In this document: positions 30,445 to 41,601 of the stretch, piece by piece
Position numbering within the stretch: position 1 is the first letter of the stretch
How the letters are laid out: every line of letters begins with the position of its first letter
Source: Adenophora triphylla var. japonica
Taxonomy: Eukaryota; Streptophyta; Magnoliopsida; Asterales; Campanulaceae
Direction of reading: 5' to 3'
Length of the DNA: 64,000 nucleotides
NCBI GenBank assembly: GCA_022495995.1
Contig: JAFEMH010006966.1
Span: forward strand, 1-64,000
The notes under the pieces: model-generated
Database searches by the model: none
Seen by the model: the letters and a program-made list of their open reading frames with translations, nothing else
Told to the model about the DNA's origin: nothing
Position numbers and translations under genes: made by a program

Positions 30445-32313
30445 CTAAGAGTAGTAGAAGGGCTAGTGACTTATTGGCCATAGTATATGAGATGTATGCG
30501 GACTATTAAGTAGCATTGCTAGGGGAAGATTTAGGTATTTCATTACATTCACTGATGACTTATCTAGATATGACTATGTTTATCTAATGAAGTCCAAAAG
30601 TGAATCGTTTGAGATGTTTAAACATTTCAAAATGAAGTACAAATAAACTTGGCAAAACTATTAAAACACTTTGATTCGATCGTGGTGGAGAATATTTTAG
30701 CCAATAGTTTGACAATCATCTCAAAACTGTGAAATCATTTCAGAGTTGACTCCACTCGGAACACAACATTGTATGGTATGTCTGAGAAAGGGAATTGAAC
30801 CTTGTTGGACATGGTTCGGTTGATGATGAGTCAAGTTGACCTCCCTATTTCCTTTTAGGGATATGCATTAGAGACTGTTGCGTTCACACTGAACAGAGTC
30901 CCTACTAAATCCGCTCCCAAGACCCACATGAGACGTGGCATGGAAGAAAACCTAGTTTGTCTTTCATGAAGATTTGGGATTGCGAAGCTTATGTGAAGAG
31001 ACTTGTCTCTGATAAGTTAGCACCTAAATCTGACAAGGTGATTTTCGTTGGTTATCCTAAGGAAACCAAAGGGTATTAATTTTACAACCGGAATGAGAAC
31101 AAAGTGTTTGTTGCTCTATATGGTTCATTTCTTGAGAAACAGTTTCTCAATAAAGTAACTAGTGGAAGTAAAATTGATCTTGAAGAATTTTAAGAACCCG
31201 AAATAACTTGGAACCAATAGAAGAGACGGAACCAAGTCTACAAGTTGTTATGGAACCGGTTCAAGATCCACAAGTCCATCGTACATCGGATAGGTTACGA
31301 TCTGCACCCAAGAGATATGGATTTCTCGTGTCAGAAAGTAATGAAGTGAATGTCATTGAGAATGATGAACCTACTTCCTATCTAGAGGCGATGTCTACTC
31401 CTGATTCAGATAAATGGCTAGGAACCATGGAATCCGAATTACAATCCATGTCTGATAATCAAGTTTGGAACTTGATTGAGCCACCTGAAAGTGTAAAAAC
31501 TAAAGGGTGCAAGTGGGTCTTCAAGACCGACATGGATGAGAAGGTGTATACTTTCAAGACTAGGATTGTAGCAAAGGGATTTAGGCAAATTCATAGTATT
31601 GACTATGTTGAAGCTTTTTTCGCCAGTTGCAATGCCAATGTCTATTAGAATTTTAATTGCCATAGCTGCATATTATGACTATGTGATATGGCAAATGGAT
31701 GTCAAACGGCTTTCCTAAATGAAAATATTCTTGAGGATGTGTATTGTACACAACCCGAAGTTTTGTCGATCCAAGAAATTCTAATAAAGTATGCAAGTTG
31801 CAAAGATACATATATGGGTTGAAGCAAGCTTCGAGGAGTTGGAATCTTCATTTTGATGAATCGGTCAAAGAGTTTGACTCTGTCAAGAACAAAGATGAAC
31901 CTTGTGTATAAATGAGATTCAGTGGGAGCACTGTATTATTTATATTATTGTATGTCGATGATATCTTACTCATTGGAAACGACATTCCTGCATTTCAGAC
32001 TGTCAAGTCTTGGTTAGGGAAATGTTTCTCAATGAAAGATATGGGTTAAGCCACTTACATCCTTGGCATCAAGATCTATAGAGATAGATCTAAAAGAATG
32101 ATTGGTTTGAGTCAAATTACTTACATTGACAATATTCTTAGAAGATTCAAGATGAAAAATTCTAAAAGAGGTAACTTACCAATGGGTCATGGTGTTACTC
32201 TTACCAAGACTCAGTGTCCTAAGACAACTAGTGAGTGAAAGAGAATGAATAAAGATCCATATGCTTTGGCATTTGGATCTATCATGTATGCCATGATTTG
32301 TACTAGACCTGAT
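30445..32313 (+). pseudogene. CO-A copia integrase and reverse transcriptase, left piece
   Basis: It enters in the integrase core (RASDLLAIVYEMYADY, then ITFTDD-like segments) and continues to the RT (GCKWVFKTDMDEKVYTFKTR at about 31506, LLYVDDILLIGNDIP with YVDD at 31951-31962, ILGIKIYRDRSKRMIGLSQ). It is cut in mid-RT at CTRPD by CO-B. Many stops and frameshifts. It follows the CO-B polyprotein closely, so it is a related but older copia family. The 5' part lies left of GY2, outside the window. Confidence 0.85.
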
Positions 32314-32785
32314 TGTTAGTGTTATGCCCTAGGCCTATAGCTGATAGACTTATGTGTTGACATTATTTATTATTTGAAAAGTTTATTATTTGATTATTAT
32401 ATGTTTTGCATATTTATTTATAATAATCTCTGTTCCTAATTATTAAGTGAATAATTAGTGTAAATGTTAATGGACAATCATATGATGAATATATGCATAG
32501 AGATGCACATTAAATTTATGGGTACTTTTTAGAGAACAAGTGACTGGACCTGACCCGTTTGAGATTTATGTCATGGTCAAATGTCATAATTAAATCTCAT
32601 ATGGTCACTTCATTTAGTCCCTAGACCTGAGATTATCATGACCTTACATATGATGAAATTTATGTTTGATTTTAGTCAAACGATATCTTAACACGATATC
32701 TATAAAGGCTATCTTTGGCATGATCGAATTCATAATGGGAAGGATGCACTAGTACATATTTGATCATAGGAAACGCACCTTAGAT

Positions 32786-32830
32786 AGCGCTTTTAAAAAG
32801 CGCTATCTAAGGTATCAACTTACATAGCGC
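32786..32830. repeat. CACTA left sub-terminal repeats
   Basis: TTAGATAGCGC and GCGCTATCTAAGG face each other, followed by another TAGCGC. More copies occur at 34320-34392 beyond the inner element. Such repeats are typical binding sites for CACTA transposase. Confidence 0.75.
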
Positions 32831-32857
32831 ATCCAAATTTTTTAATTTAATAACTAA

Positions 32858-34294
32858 GGCTCCGTTTGTTTCATGTAAAACATTTTCCGGAAAATGTTTT
32901 CCTTGTTTTCGAGTGTTTGTTTCAAGTAAAATGTTTTTCGAAAAATGTTTTACCTGCTTTCGAGTGTTTGGTAACCACTTGTAAAAGAAAGTCAAATGTA
33001 AAACATTTTACAAGGATGTAAAAAAAGGAGGTTTTCTTTGTAAAATGATTTACCAATTTCAAATTCGTAAATCATTTTACAACTCTTGTTCTTGGCCTTA
33101 ATGTACAACCCATATTACGCTCGGTACAACATAATAATAATAATAATAATTAAAAAAAAATTTAACTACCCCCACCCACCCCACCCCCCCCCCAAAAAAA
33201 AATGTTTTTTTTTGGAAATCGCCCCACCCATCCCACCGCCTACCCCACCCCCACTCCAAAAAAAAAAAAAAAAAAAAAATTTTTTTTTTGGAAACCGCCC
33301 CACCCACCCCGCCTACCCCACCATCCCCCCCCCAAAATTTTTTTTTTTTTTTTTTTTGGAAACCGCCCCACCCCCCCCCTGCCTACCCCACCCCCTCCCC
33401 CCCCCCCCACCCCCAAAAAAAAATTTATTTTTATTTTTTTTTGGAAACCGCCCCACCCACCCCACCCCACCCCCACCCTCCCCCAAATTTTTTATTTTTT
33501 TTTTATTTTTATGGAAACCGCCCCACCCACCCCCGCCTATCCCACCCCTACCCCCCACCCCCCACCCCAAAAAAAAAAAATTATTTTTTGGAAACCGCCC
33601 ACCCACCCGCCTACCCCACCCCACCCCCACCCTCCCCCCAAAAAAAAAAAAATTTTTTTAATTTTTTTTTGGAAACCGCCCCACCCACCTCCCGCCTACC
33701 CCACCCCAAAAAAAAAAAAAAAAAATTTTTTTTTTTTTTTGGAAAGCCCCCCATCCACCCCACTGCTGCCCCACCCCCACCTACCCCCCAATTTTTTTAT
33801 TTTTGGAAACCGCCCCACCCACCCCCGCCTATCCCCACCCCCACCCCAAAAAAAAAATTTTTTTGAAAACCGCCCACCCACCCCCGCCTACCCCACCCCG
33901 CCCCCAAAAAAATTTTTTTTGGAAACCGCCCCACCCACCCCCGCCCCCCCAATTTTTTTTTTATTTTACACCCCCTACCCACCCCCCCCCCCCCCAAAAA
34001 AAAAATTTTTTTTTATTAAAAAATTTTAAAAAAAAAATTTGGGGGGTGGGGTAGGCGAGGTGGGTGGGGCATTTCAAAGTTGATTTAAATTAATAAAAAA
34101 AAAGTGACATTTCCGGAAAACATTTTCGTCAAATTTGCCAAACAACTGAAAACAAGACCATGATATTTTACAAGAAAACATTTTACATGGAAATCTTTTT
34201 ACATGAAAACATTTTACAAGGAAACCTTTTTACATGAAATCATTTTACATGAAAACATTTTTCGGAAAATGTTTTACGCGAAACAAACGGAGCC
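32858..34294. mobile_element. Inverted-repeat element (MITE-like) inside the CACTA
   Basis: The ends GGCTCCGTTTGTTTC and GAAACAAACGGAGCC begin terminal inverted repeats of about 40 bases with a few mismatches (TAAAACATTTTCCG within). A TAA on each side (32855-32857, 34295-34297) fits a 3-bp target duplication, as in PIF/Harbinger-type elements. No coding capacity; the core is a minisatellite. Confidence 0.75.
33160..34062. repeat. Minisatellite of GGAAACCGCCCCACCCACC units
   Basis: About thirteen units of 50-75 bases, each made of TTTTTGGAAACCGCCCCACCC followed by a CCTACCCCACC run and A/T homopolymers of varied length. Long proline- or glycine-rich frames on both strands come from this composition and are not genes. 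Confidence 0.88.
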
Positions 34295-34319
34295 TAAAGC
34301 AAAAAAAAAAAAATTAACT

Positions 34320-35516
34320 AAGATAGCGCATAAGTAGGGAAACGCTATCTTAATGGAAGGTTAGATAGCGCTTAATGGAAGCGCTTTCGTACTAAACGCT
34401 TCATAAGTCCCTCCTCCTGGTGTAAATATAATTGTGCCCTCTTTTTCCCTTTCTTTCTCTGTGTAAACTCACTCTCTCGCTCTCTCTCTCTCTCTCCATT
34501 GCAATTCAGCGGCGGCAGTTCGAAGGTTGGACGGCAACCGTTGAAGGTTTGAGATGCCGAAACTTCACGATATCATCTCTCCCCCTAGCCCCTAGCCCCT
34601 AGCCCCTAGTCCTTTCCATAAAAAAAAACCTAGCTCTCGCGATTTACAATCTCCTTGTGCGCGCTCTCTAAGGTCGTGTGAGACGAGCTAAGCAACTTGC
34701 TGCGATTTGGGACCCCTGCCCTTCATTACCGGTAAAGAAATCTCACCCCTCAACTCTCTTACCCATGAGTCCATGATTTAAGATTATCAATTTAGGGTTT
34801 CAATTTCAATTTCAATTTCGATTTCGATTTCAATTTCTGACTAAAAATTGCAAGCTATCTTCTTGTAGCTCATAAATTGATTTAAGATTATCAATTTAGG
34901 GTTTATGTCAGTTGGGTCCGACCTATCTCACACTTGTTATTGAGAGTGAGAACTATAGAGTTCTTGTAGATGCTATTTTTGATAGACAAGAATCTAAGGT
35001 CCGTGTTACTACTTCAATTTCACACTTTAATAAATAAATACTATTCCTTATTAACAAATTATTGCAGCTGTCTCATTTCCCCCATAATAACCTTCTCTAG
35101 TTCTTGTTAAAGTATGTATAACTTACTGTTTGTTATAGTGCATGCTTTTATTTAATTTGTGATGCTTCCTTACCCCCCCCCCTCTTCGATTCAGAGCAAG
35201 GAAGTGAAAAAGCAAGAATTCAGGTTGCGGGATGAGTCTGAAGAAGAAGAAAAAGAAGAATACGAGCAGCCATTAAAGAAATCCTGCCTAAGTAATCAAG
35301 CTGAGCCATCTCAAGTATTATTTTCTTGTTCTGGTTTTCAGTTTTGCATTTTCATTATTTGGTAGTGTTGTTTGAGCCACGAAAATACTTATTGGTACAA
35401 TCACTTCATGCAAGGTTGTTACTTGTTTCATAATTTTTAGATGAAATTTCTTTCTTATATGGACTGTATGGTGTGTGTCCGTGGCATTGTTTTTTACAAT
35501 GTACTTGAATTTATAG
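34320..35516 (+). other. Leader-like region in CACTA upstream of captured exons
   Basis: Sub-terminal repeats (34320-34392) are followed by a CT-rich stretch (34437-34500) that looks like a transcribed 5' leader. A frame at 35159-35365 carries an acidic EESEEEEKEEYEQ-like patch of unknown origin. This part may be a captured 5' gene end, unidentified. Confidence 0.35.
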
Positions 35517-35761
35517 GTAATGCGTGATCCAAGTGGAATCAGCAGGGGTTCCGGATTTGTTGCCTTCTCAAGTCCTGAAGAAGCGTCTCGAGCTGTAAGT
35601 GACTTCTTTTTTTACATTACTCAGTAAAATTCACTATGGAAAGCTAATTCATCCTGTATTATTTCTTTCAGCTTGAAGGGATGAATGGGAAAATGATTGT
35701 CAGCAAACCACTTTATGTTGCTCTTGCACAGAGGAAAGAAGAGAGAAGAGCAAGGTTGCAG
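35517..35761 (+). pseudogene. Captured poly(A)-binding protein exons (RRM4 end)
   Basis: Two exons with intact splice sites. 35517-35594 reads VMRDPSGISRGSGFVAFSS and PEEASRA before GTAAGT. 35672-35761 reads LEGMNGKMIVSKPLYVALAQ and RKEERRARLQ before GTAATT, preceded by TTTCAG. This is the end of the fourth RNA-recognition motif and linker of a cytoplasmic poly(A)-binding protein. The intron is kept, so capture was at DNA level. The rest of the gene is absent. Confidence 0.85.
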
Positions 35762-36472
35762 GTAATTTGTCGTGGAGTTTCTCAATTCGACTATTATCAT
35801 TGTCATTTCCTTGTTTTAATTTTCAAAGGGTACATTAATGTGATGTCCATTTTGAATTTCAAGGTTGGAGTCCTTGGGTTTAAGGCCATAATTTTCATGA
35901 GAAAATAGGGGAGGGGGGAGTAGAAGTTTCTAAAATAAGCTTTGTTGTGTTTTATCTTTTGATGTGATTGAAGTGCGAGTACAATGGAGATAAATTCTGT
36001 GTTACTGCCATTTTTTGACATGGTGGAGAATTGGGTTAAATTTAGAATCTGCAAAATCTCATCTTTCCTTATCCTAGTTTGAGGTAGTCGAAATCAGTTT
36101 TGTTGTTTATCTTTTGATGTCACAGACTTGTGACATTGGGAGCTCAATATACTAACTGGTTTGATGCCTAGCCTTGTACCTTTAATGTTTCTCAGGGCAA
36201 AGCCTCTGCACTGTAAACTGTAGCTTTAATTGTCATTTCAATGAAAAACTACTGTAATTCTTATCTCTGAATCCTGGTGTCTGGTTTTGTCCCAAAAGTT
36301 TCTGATTTAACTATATTGCGTATGATTCACAGCACTACTATTTCTGGTGCAGTTTATACAGATGATAGATTTATTTACTTTTAAACAGAACTCCTATGTG
36401 TATGTCCGTACGTACATGCATTCAGTAGCCAGGGTCTAAAATTTCACAGTCCCTTTTGGGTGAAATATGCAG

Positions 36473-36711
36473 GCATCTGATGGGTGAAGGATTGAGTTCC
36501 TTAAACATAAAGGAGCTGAAGCAGTTAGAGAACAGGCTTGAACGCGGAATCGCTAGGATCAGGTCCAAAAAGGTAATTTCACTCAAGCACATAACAATGT
36601 GTGTATCACCCTAATAATATTACTACCAGAAAAGGAGATATGGCTAAATTTTGATGTACCACTATAGCCCGCTCTAAATTCCTTACTATTCCTGGTTGTT
36701 CTAATTACAAT

Positions 36712-36776
<65 letters not shown>

Positions 36777-37479
36777 AATCTTTATTTTCACACATAAAAT
36801 TCTCCTTTTGTCTCTCATTTCTCGTTCTGATGGCTATCAGTTTTGATGTTTATTGAATAATGTTGTATTATTCACTAACAAACCTCGTCTTTGTTATTGT
36901 GGTTAAGTTGTTACCCTCATCTAAATTATTTGTCAACCTTGAACAGCATGAGATGATACTTGCTGAAACTGAAAATCTGCAGAAAAGGGTAATTACCGCC
37001 TGAACTTATGTTTACTTTTTCTTCCTCTTTTTCAATTAATTATAAAAATTAAACATAAGAATATAAACATCTTTTGGTTATGTAAATATAACTCTCTAGT
37101 CCACCTTTGGTATTTTCAATGTGTTATGCATGCAGGAAATTGAGCTTGAACACTTCAATTCGTGCTTGCGTGCAAAGGTATTACTTACTCCTCCGTCCCC
37201 AAAATTAAGTGTTTTTTTCTTTGTACTTTTAAAGTAAATAATGAAACGGAGGGGTTAGTTTCTAGTGCTTCACTTGGACATATACTCCATTTTTTGCAGA
37301 TTGCTGAGAACGAGAGGATGCAGCAGCTAAGTATGCAGGTAGCTGGAGCAGCAGCAGGGGAAGATTACAACGTGTACCAAGCATACCTTGCTTCTTCAGG
37401 TAACATGCTTCAACTGAATATAATGGACAATCCTCCACAGTCAACGTCTTATGATCTTCCAGACAAGAAAATACCATAG
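36473..37479 (+). pseudogene. Captured AGL11/SEEDSTICK-like MADS exons (K-box to C-end)
   Basis: Exons 36473-36572 ([20 protein letters not shown]), 36947-36988 (HEMILAETENLQKR), 37136-37177 (EIELEHFNSCLRAK) and 37300-37479 (IAENERMQQLSMQV, then GNMLQLNIMDN and stop). Lengths of 100, 42 and 42 bases are the usual sizes of K-box exons in class C/D MADS genes, and all splice sites fit. The MADS DNA-binding exon is missing. The strand matches the poly(A)-binding protein piece upstream, so a spliced chimeric transcript is possible. Confidence 0.85.
36716..36772. repeat. CT microsatellite in the captured intron
   Basis: About 28 uninterrupted CT repeats between two MADS exons. Confidence 0.95.
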
Positions 37480-38309
37480 TGTGTAAAGGGGTCAAAATTA
37501 ATAAAATTATTTTAAATGGATTTTGGTGTAAGCTTACTTGGCTGTGGGTTTCAAGATAATTTAACACATTGATAGTCCTTAATTAGAAATGTAAACAATA
37601 TTATACTAATCAGAGTCAAATTTTGGTGTAAGCTTTCTTGGCTGTGGGGAGAAGGAAGCAAACATACATGGAGTTCAATTAATCTGAGTGAGCAGTTTGT
37701 TCACATGGTAATCTTTCCTTCATTAAAATTTATTAACATATGGCTACAATTGAATTACATATTCTTTATATTTAACTATTTGATGTGGTTGCAGCATAAG
37801 AAACATGGACCACATGTTGATCTTGGGGATTTGTATGTTGCTACCCATACTTAGAAGATTCATGGCAGCTCCCGGCTCCAATGGATTAGCCCCGTTCACA
37901 AAGCTAACTATGTTATGTGTAAAGAAGGAAGCATAAAACAAGTGAGTGTCTTGTCTTAATATTAATCTTCAAAGGCCTCAATAATGCATACACCAAATGT
38001 TATGATGATGCATTCTATCTACTATGCCCAGATTTGTTAAATATACTGGAGGAGAAATATGTAATTTTTTGGTTGTAAACCCCAAGAGTATTTAAAATTG
38101 TCTATCCTTCTTCTGTGAATCAATCAGAGCTGTATGATATGTTGTATCAAGCGTGGACGAAGTGCTTTACATGTTAGCTTTACTCCATACAACCATTATA
38201 GCACTTGTCTAGTCCTTTCTTACGTTATTTATTGAATGGTCGTGAAAGCATGTGTGATTTACAAGTTCATTAGTTACTTTTTCTATCAGTATGTTGAAAG
38301 TTTATTTGG

Positions 38310-38818
38310 ATCATCTCAGGGATTTACTTGCTCCAAAGACGCCAAGCAGAACTTACTCTGTATCGAGATGGTAAATCTTTTCCCCTTTCTCTAGGGTAAG
38401 GAATATGTATAATTGTTATACTTAGAAATGATTATTCAGGGGTGGTTTATTATTGCTTAGTATGATTAGATCAACTCTACTACAGTAACCTCAATATTCA
38501 AACAGATCCGAAGGGATCCGTGGAAATTGAAGGTCTAACTGATGTGGAAGTCTCAAATTCCACAAAAGCAAGTTGGTGGAAATTGAAGGTCTAACTGAAG
38601 AGAAGCTTCACTTAACCCCCGGAGCGAGAGAGTTGATTGAAACCCCTCACAAGTACGGAAAACCAACCAGAAAAGGCATTTCTAACTCGGTGCCTCGTTT
38701 CATGGGCTCCACTGTGGCCAGTCGTGAAAGGCAAACTGCTGCAGAGAGGGAGATTGACAAGAGATCCAGAAGCTTCAAATCAGGGACTAGAAGTTTAATT
38801 CAAATGTCAGGTTCCTAG
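38310..38818 (+). pseudogene. Third captured gene piece, possibly kinesin-like
   Basis: Segments HLRDLLAPKTPSRTYS (about 38315-38370, then a GTAAAT donor), [20 protein letters not shown] (about 38507-38560) and a frame at 38573-38818 with RFMGSTVASRERQTAAERE and RSFKSGTRSLIQMSGS. RDLL and KGS.EIEGLT recall the kinesin motor, and the second segment recalls the tail of some plant kinesin-14 proteins. The identification is from memory and weak. A short piece (GTGGAAATTGAAGGTCTAAC) is duplicated at 38520 and 38577. Confidence 0.35.
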
Positions 38819-39049
38819 TCTAATAAGTTTGTAATTCAAGCTATACATTATTTCTTGGTTATAATTCATATAATTTGGTTTTGGCTTTTAGTTTATAACT
38901 CTTGTTGATGTTTGTAAGAATTATTATTGGTGTAATAAATGAAAGGTTGATTGTTATTATTGAATGGAATGATTGTTAGTTTCTATTAATTTTTATTTTT
39001 ATATAATTTAAAATAGGTTCAGCCGAAAAAAAATGAAATTTAACTTGCG

Positions 39050-39360
39050 TAGCGCTTACTTGCATAGCAAAAAAGCGCTATGCAAGTTGATTTCTAAAAA
39101 AATAAAAAAAAGCGCTAATATAGCGCTTTTTAAAAGTGCTATCTAAGTTCGAGAGCTTATGTAGCGTATAAAAAATGCTATGTAAGTTGATTTTTTCAAA
39201 ATAAAAAAAGTGCTTAGATAGCGCTTTTTAAAAGCGCTATCTAAGTTTGGGAGCTTAGATAGCGCTTATAAAAGCGCTATGCTAACTTGCATAGCGCTAG
39301 CTTAGATAGCGCTTATAAGCGCTATCTAAGCTAAAAAAAAGCGCTATCTAAGCTCAAATC
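39050..39360. repeat. CACTA right sub-terminal repeats
   Basis: About ten copies of AGCGCTATCTAAG / CTTAGATAGCGCT and close variants, in both orientations, some as perfect hairpins (for example around 39215-39245 and 39300-39355). Confidence 0.85.
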
Positions 39361-39777
39361 TGTACTAGTGATGATAAGTCAAGATGGAATTTGTCCCTCG
39401 AAAGAGAGATGTTTTCCTTGGGCCCCTCGATGAGTGATAATGATGAAAGTGTATGGCCATACCCCAATGCGATTGGATTATCATTATACTCAAGATCGAA
39501 AAGCATTGAACAAATACAAGTTGACGTGGACCTGACTTGTGTTCAATATAACATCGTGAGACAAAAGGAGAAATGGAAGTATACCATTGGAAACGTGAGC
39601 TCTTACGTTATATTATTTGGGTAGACATAATGGCTTGCTAGAGTCCGCTTATGTCTTATGAGGGTCGATATGATCGAGCTCATTGCCAACTTAATATAAT
39701 CCTATTGGGTCACACACAACTAGAATGAATTGTTAAACCAAAGAAAGAAAAATTGAGAGTTCCTCATCAGGCATAAG

Positions 39778-39908
39778 ACATCGCGCGACAGCTCCTGTCC
39801 ATGGGACTCGTCTGGTCGTGCGACATACCTTGCCACAAGGTGGTTTACAGACAGTTTCCTAATTTGATTAGGAAACAAATATTAATACTAATGTAGTATA
39901 AATATGAG
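39778..39908 (+). promoter_or_regulatory. CO-B LTR promoter with paired CG dyads (5' copy)
   Basis: CATCGCGCGACAG (39779-39791) and GTCGTGCGAC (39815-39824) stand about 70 bases upstream of the TATA box GTATAAATA (39896-39904). The identical set is in the 3' LTR (46417-46544). The words resemble those of gypsy element GY2. Confidence 0.68.
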
Positions 39909-40272
39909 GTCTGTGAAACCCTAATGACCTAGCCAAATTTTTGAAAAGAAAATTATAACAAAAGGTTTCCCAATATTCTCTCTAAAGTTTAAAAGAACTA
40001 GCAATCATCAAGAATTGTTCTTGGTTCATTCAAAGGTGTGGATACTATTAAAGGGTCTTCGCCTACGACGATCAAGGCCTAGAGTTCGAAGTTTGTGATT
40101 CAAAATCACATTGATTAATTGTTCAATAGCTCAAGAACGGAAAGCAATTAAGGTTGGTTAATTCTATCTCATAGGAATTCAATTTAATCATATAGAACGG
40201 ATCTTAGGGATCTTGGGTTTTGTGTTATTAGATGCTTAATTCCGCTGCGCATGGACCCATAAAACCCAACAG

Positions 40273-40284
40273 TGGTATCAGAGC
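40273..40284 (+). promoter_or_regulatory. CO-B primer binding site (initiator tRNA-Met)
   Basis: TGGTATCAGAGC begins two bases after the LTR. It is complementary to the 3' end of plant initiator tRNA-Met, the standard primer for copia elements. Confidence 0.96.
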
Positions 40285-41601
40285 CCCGTTCGTAGGGTTA
40301 AGTTTGAATTAACATGCTAGAAAAATTGATATAAATTGTTTATATGATTTTTGCATGTTTTGTATGCGATAGTTTGATTGTTTTTGAAACAATATGCCTA
40401 AATCGTGTTCTATTCATATTGAATTAAATCTGTTAAAAGTTGTTTATTTGATTTAATTGCTCTGTGATTAAGAATTGATTGAAATTGGAAATCTGCAAAT
40501 CTGGTAACTCAGTGTCACGCGACAAAGGTTGCTTGTGTCACGCGACAAAACTTGCCCAATCTGGGCAGAATCAGTTTGTTAAATAATCCTGCTAATTTGT
40601 GAATGTATTTACAATCTGATATGTTTATGTCTTAATCTGGATGCTATAAACTTTGGAAATTAAGTTTATAGGGCTATTCTAGATTAATTCATTGTTTATG
40701 CATGCTTAATTAATTAAAATATGATTTTATTAATTGTTGCGATGCATGAATTATGTGTTCTTACGTGTTAAGAATATTGTTAGATGTTTAGTTGAAACAT
40801 TGTATTGTAATTTCCTGAATGTTTAGATTGAAACATTAAAATTTTGGTTTTCTGATTTTTTATAAGAAACAAGTCAGTTTACGCAAAATTTAAAGGAATC
40901 TGATTGTTTATTCAAAGTATTGATTATGTTGCAAATCAGAGCTGATTTCTGATTGTGCATGTCTAGGAGAGTTCTGTCGAAGGAGAGATTTGGTACTTAA
41001 GTAGTCCTTGTGGCTCACCTATCTTCCTAGGAACTTACCTGGTGCACGATTATGATTATTTTTTGCTGATATGCTTATAATCTGCTTTAAAGAACCTTCA
41101 TTTAACTTTTAAGTTCTTTATGCCAATTCATGATTAAAACAATTGAGACCACTCGGATAGTTTTGGGTGGGCTTGCCATAGAAAGGTACTTTGATTCTAT
41201 TCGTTTGCGAGCAAGATGAGGAAATGGTGGTTCCTATACGTTTAAAGTGAATGAACGTAATTGGGTTATCAAAATGGTTTTGGACTCAAGGCATAAGATG
41301 AGATTAAAATATGCTTTGACATATGATGTCTTAAATAAATCTCATAAAAGATCTAAGAGTCATATATGTGATATGATTGATGTTTCTACCTAATTAATTT
41401 ATTTTTGAGAGGTTTGCCATAGCAAACTTGAAATTAAATTAAAGTTGGATCTTAGCCCATTAAATGTATATTATGCTTATTTGCATTGGAAGGTGTATAA
41501 TTTAGTGGGAGCATTTATTTTCATGTAAATGCATTATACTTCTCATATAATATGTTTGCTCATATGTGTTCATATTTTATGTATATCTTTTTGTAGAATA
41601 A
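40285..41601 (+). other. CO-B leader
   Basis: A long untranslated leader without gene content. It holds a tandem pair of perfect dyads, TGTCACGCGACA at 40513-40524 and 40536-40547, the exact word of the GY2 LTR. The rest is AT-rich. Confidence 0.65.

Larger units (their letters stand above)
32747..39370. mobile_element. CACTA (En/Spm-type) transposon carrying gene fragments
   Basis: Ends CACTAGTACA and TGTACTAGTG are perfect inverted repeats starting with CACTA. The 3-bp duplication ATG (32744-32746, 39371-39373) flanks it, and the uninterrupted 3' LTR of CO-B proves the insertion. Sub-terminal copies of AGATAGCGC / GCGCTATCT crowd both ends. No transposase was recognised; instead the interior has exons of at least two plant genes, so it is a non-autonomous element that has captured host DNA. 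Confidence 0.95.
32314..40271 (+). repeat. CO-B 5' LTR, interrupted by the CACTA element
   Basis: The LTR runs 32314-32746, is interrupted by the CACTA element at 32747-39370, and resumes at 39371-40271. It begins TGTTAGTGTTATGCCC and ends ACCCAACA. The empty site is preserved in the 3' LTR, where GGATGATAAG is continuous. Confidence 0.94.

Noticed and set aside
33086..34054. Long proline-rich and glycine-rich open frames on both strands
   Set aside because: They come from the CCCCACCC minisatellite and homopolymer runs; no conserved domain.
35517..35761. A functional poly(A)-binding protein gene
   Set aside because: Only two short exons are present, with no other RRM.
36473..37479. A functional AGL11-like MADS gene
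   Set aside because: The MADS DNA-binding exon and upstream K-box exons are absent, and the piece lies inside a CACTA transposon; it is a captured fragment.
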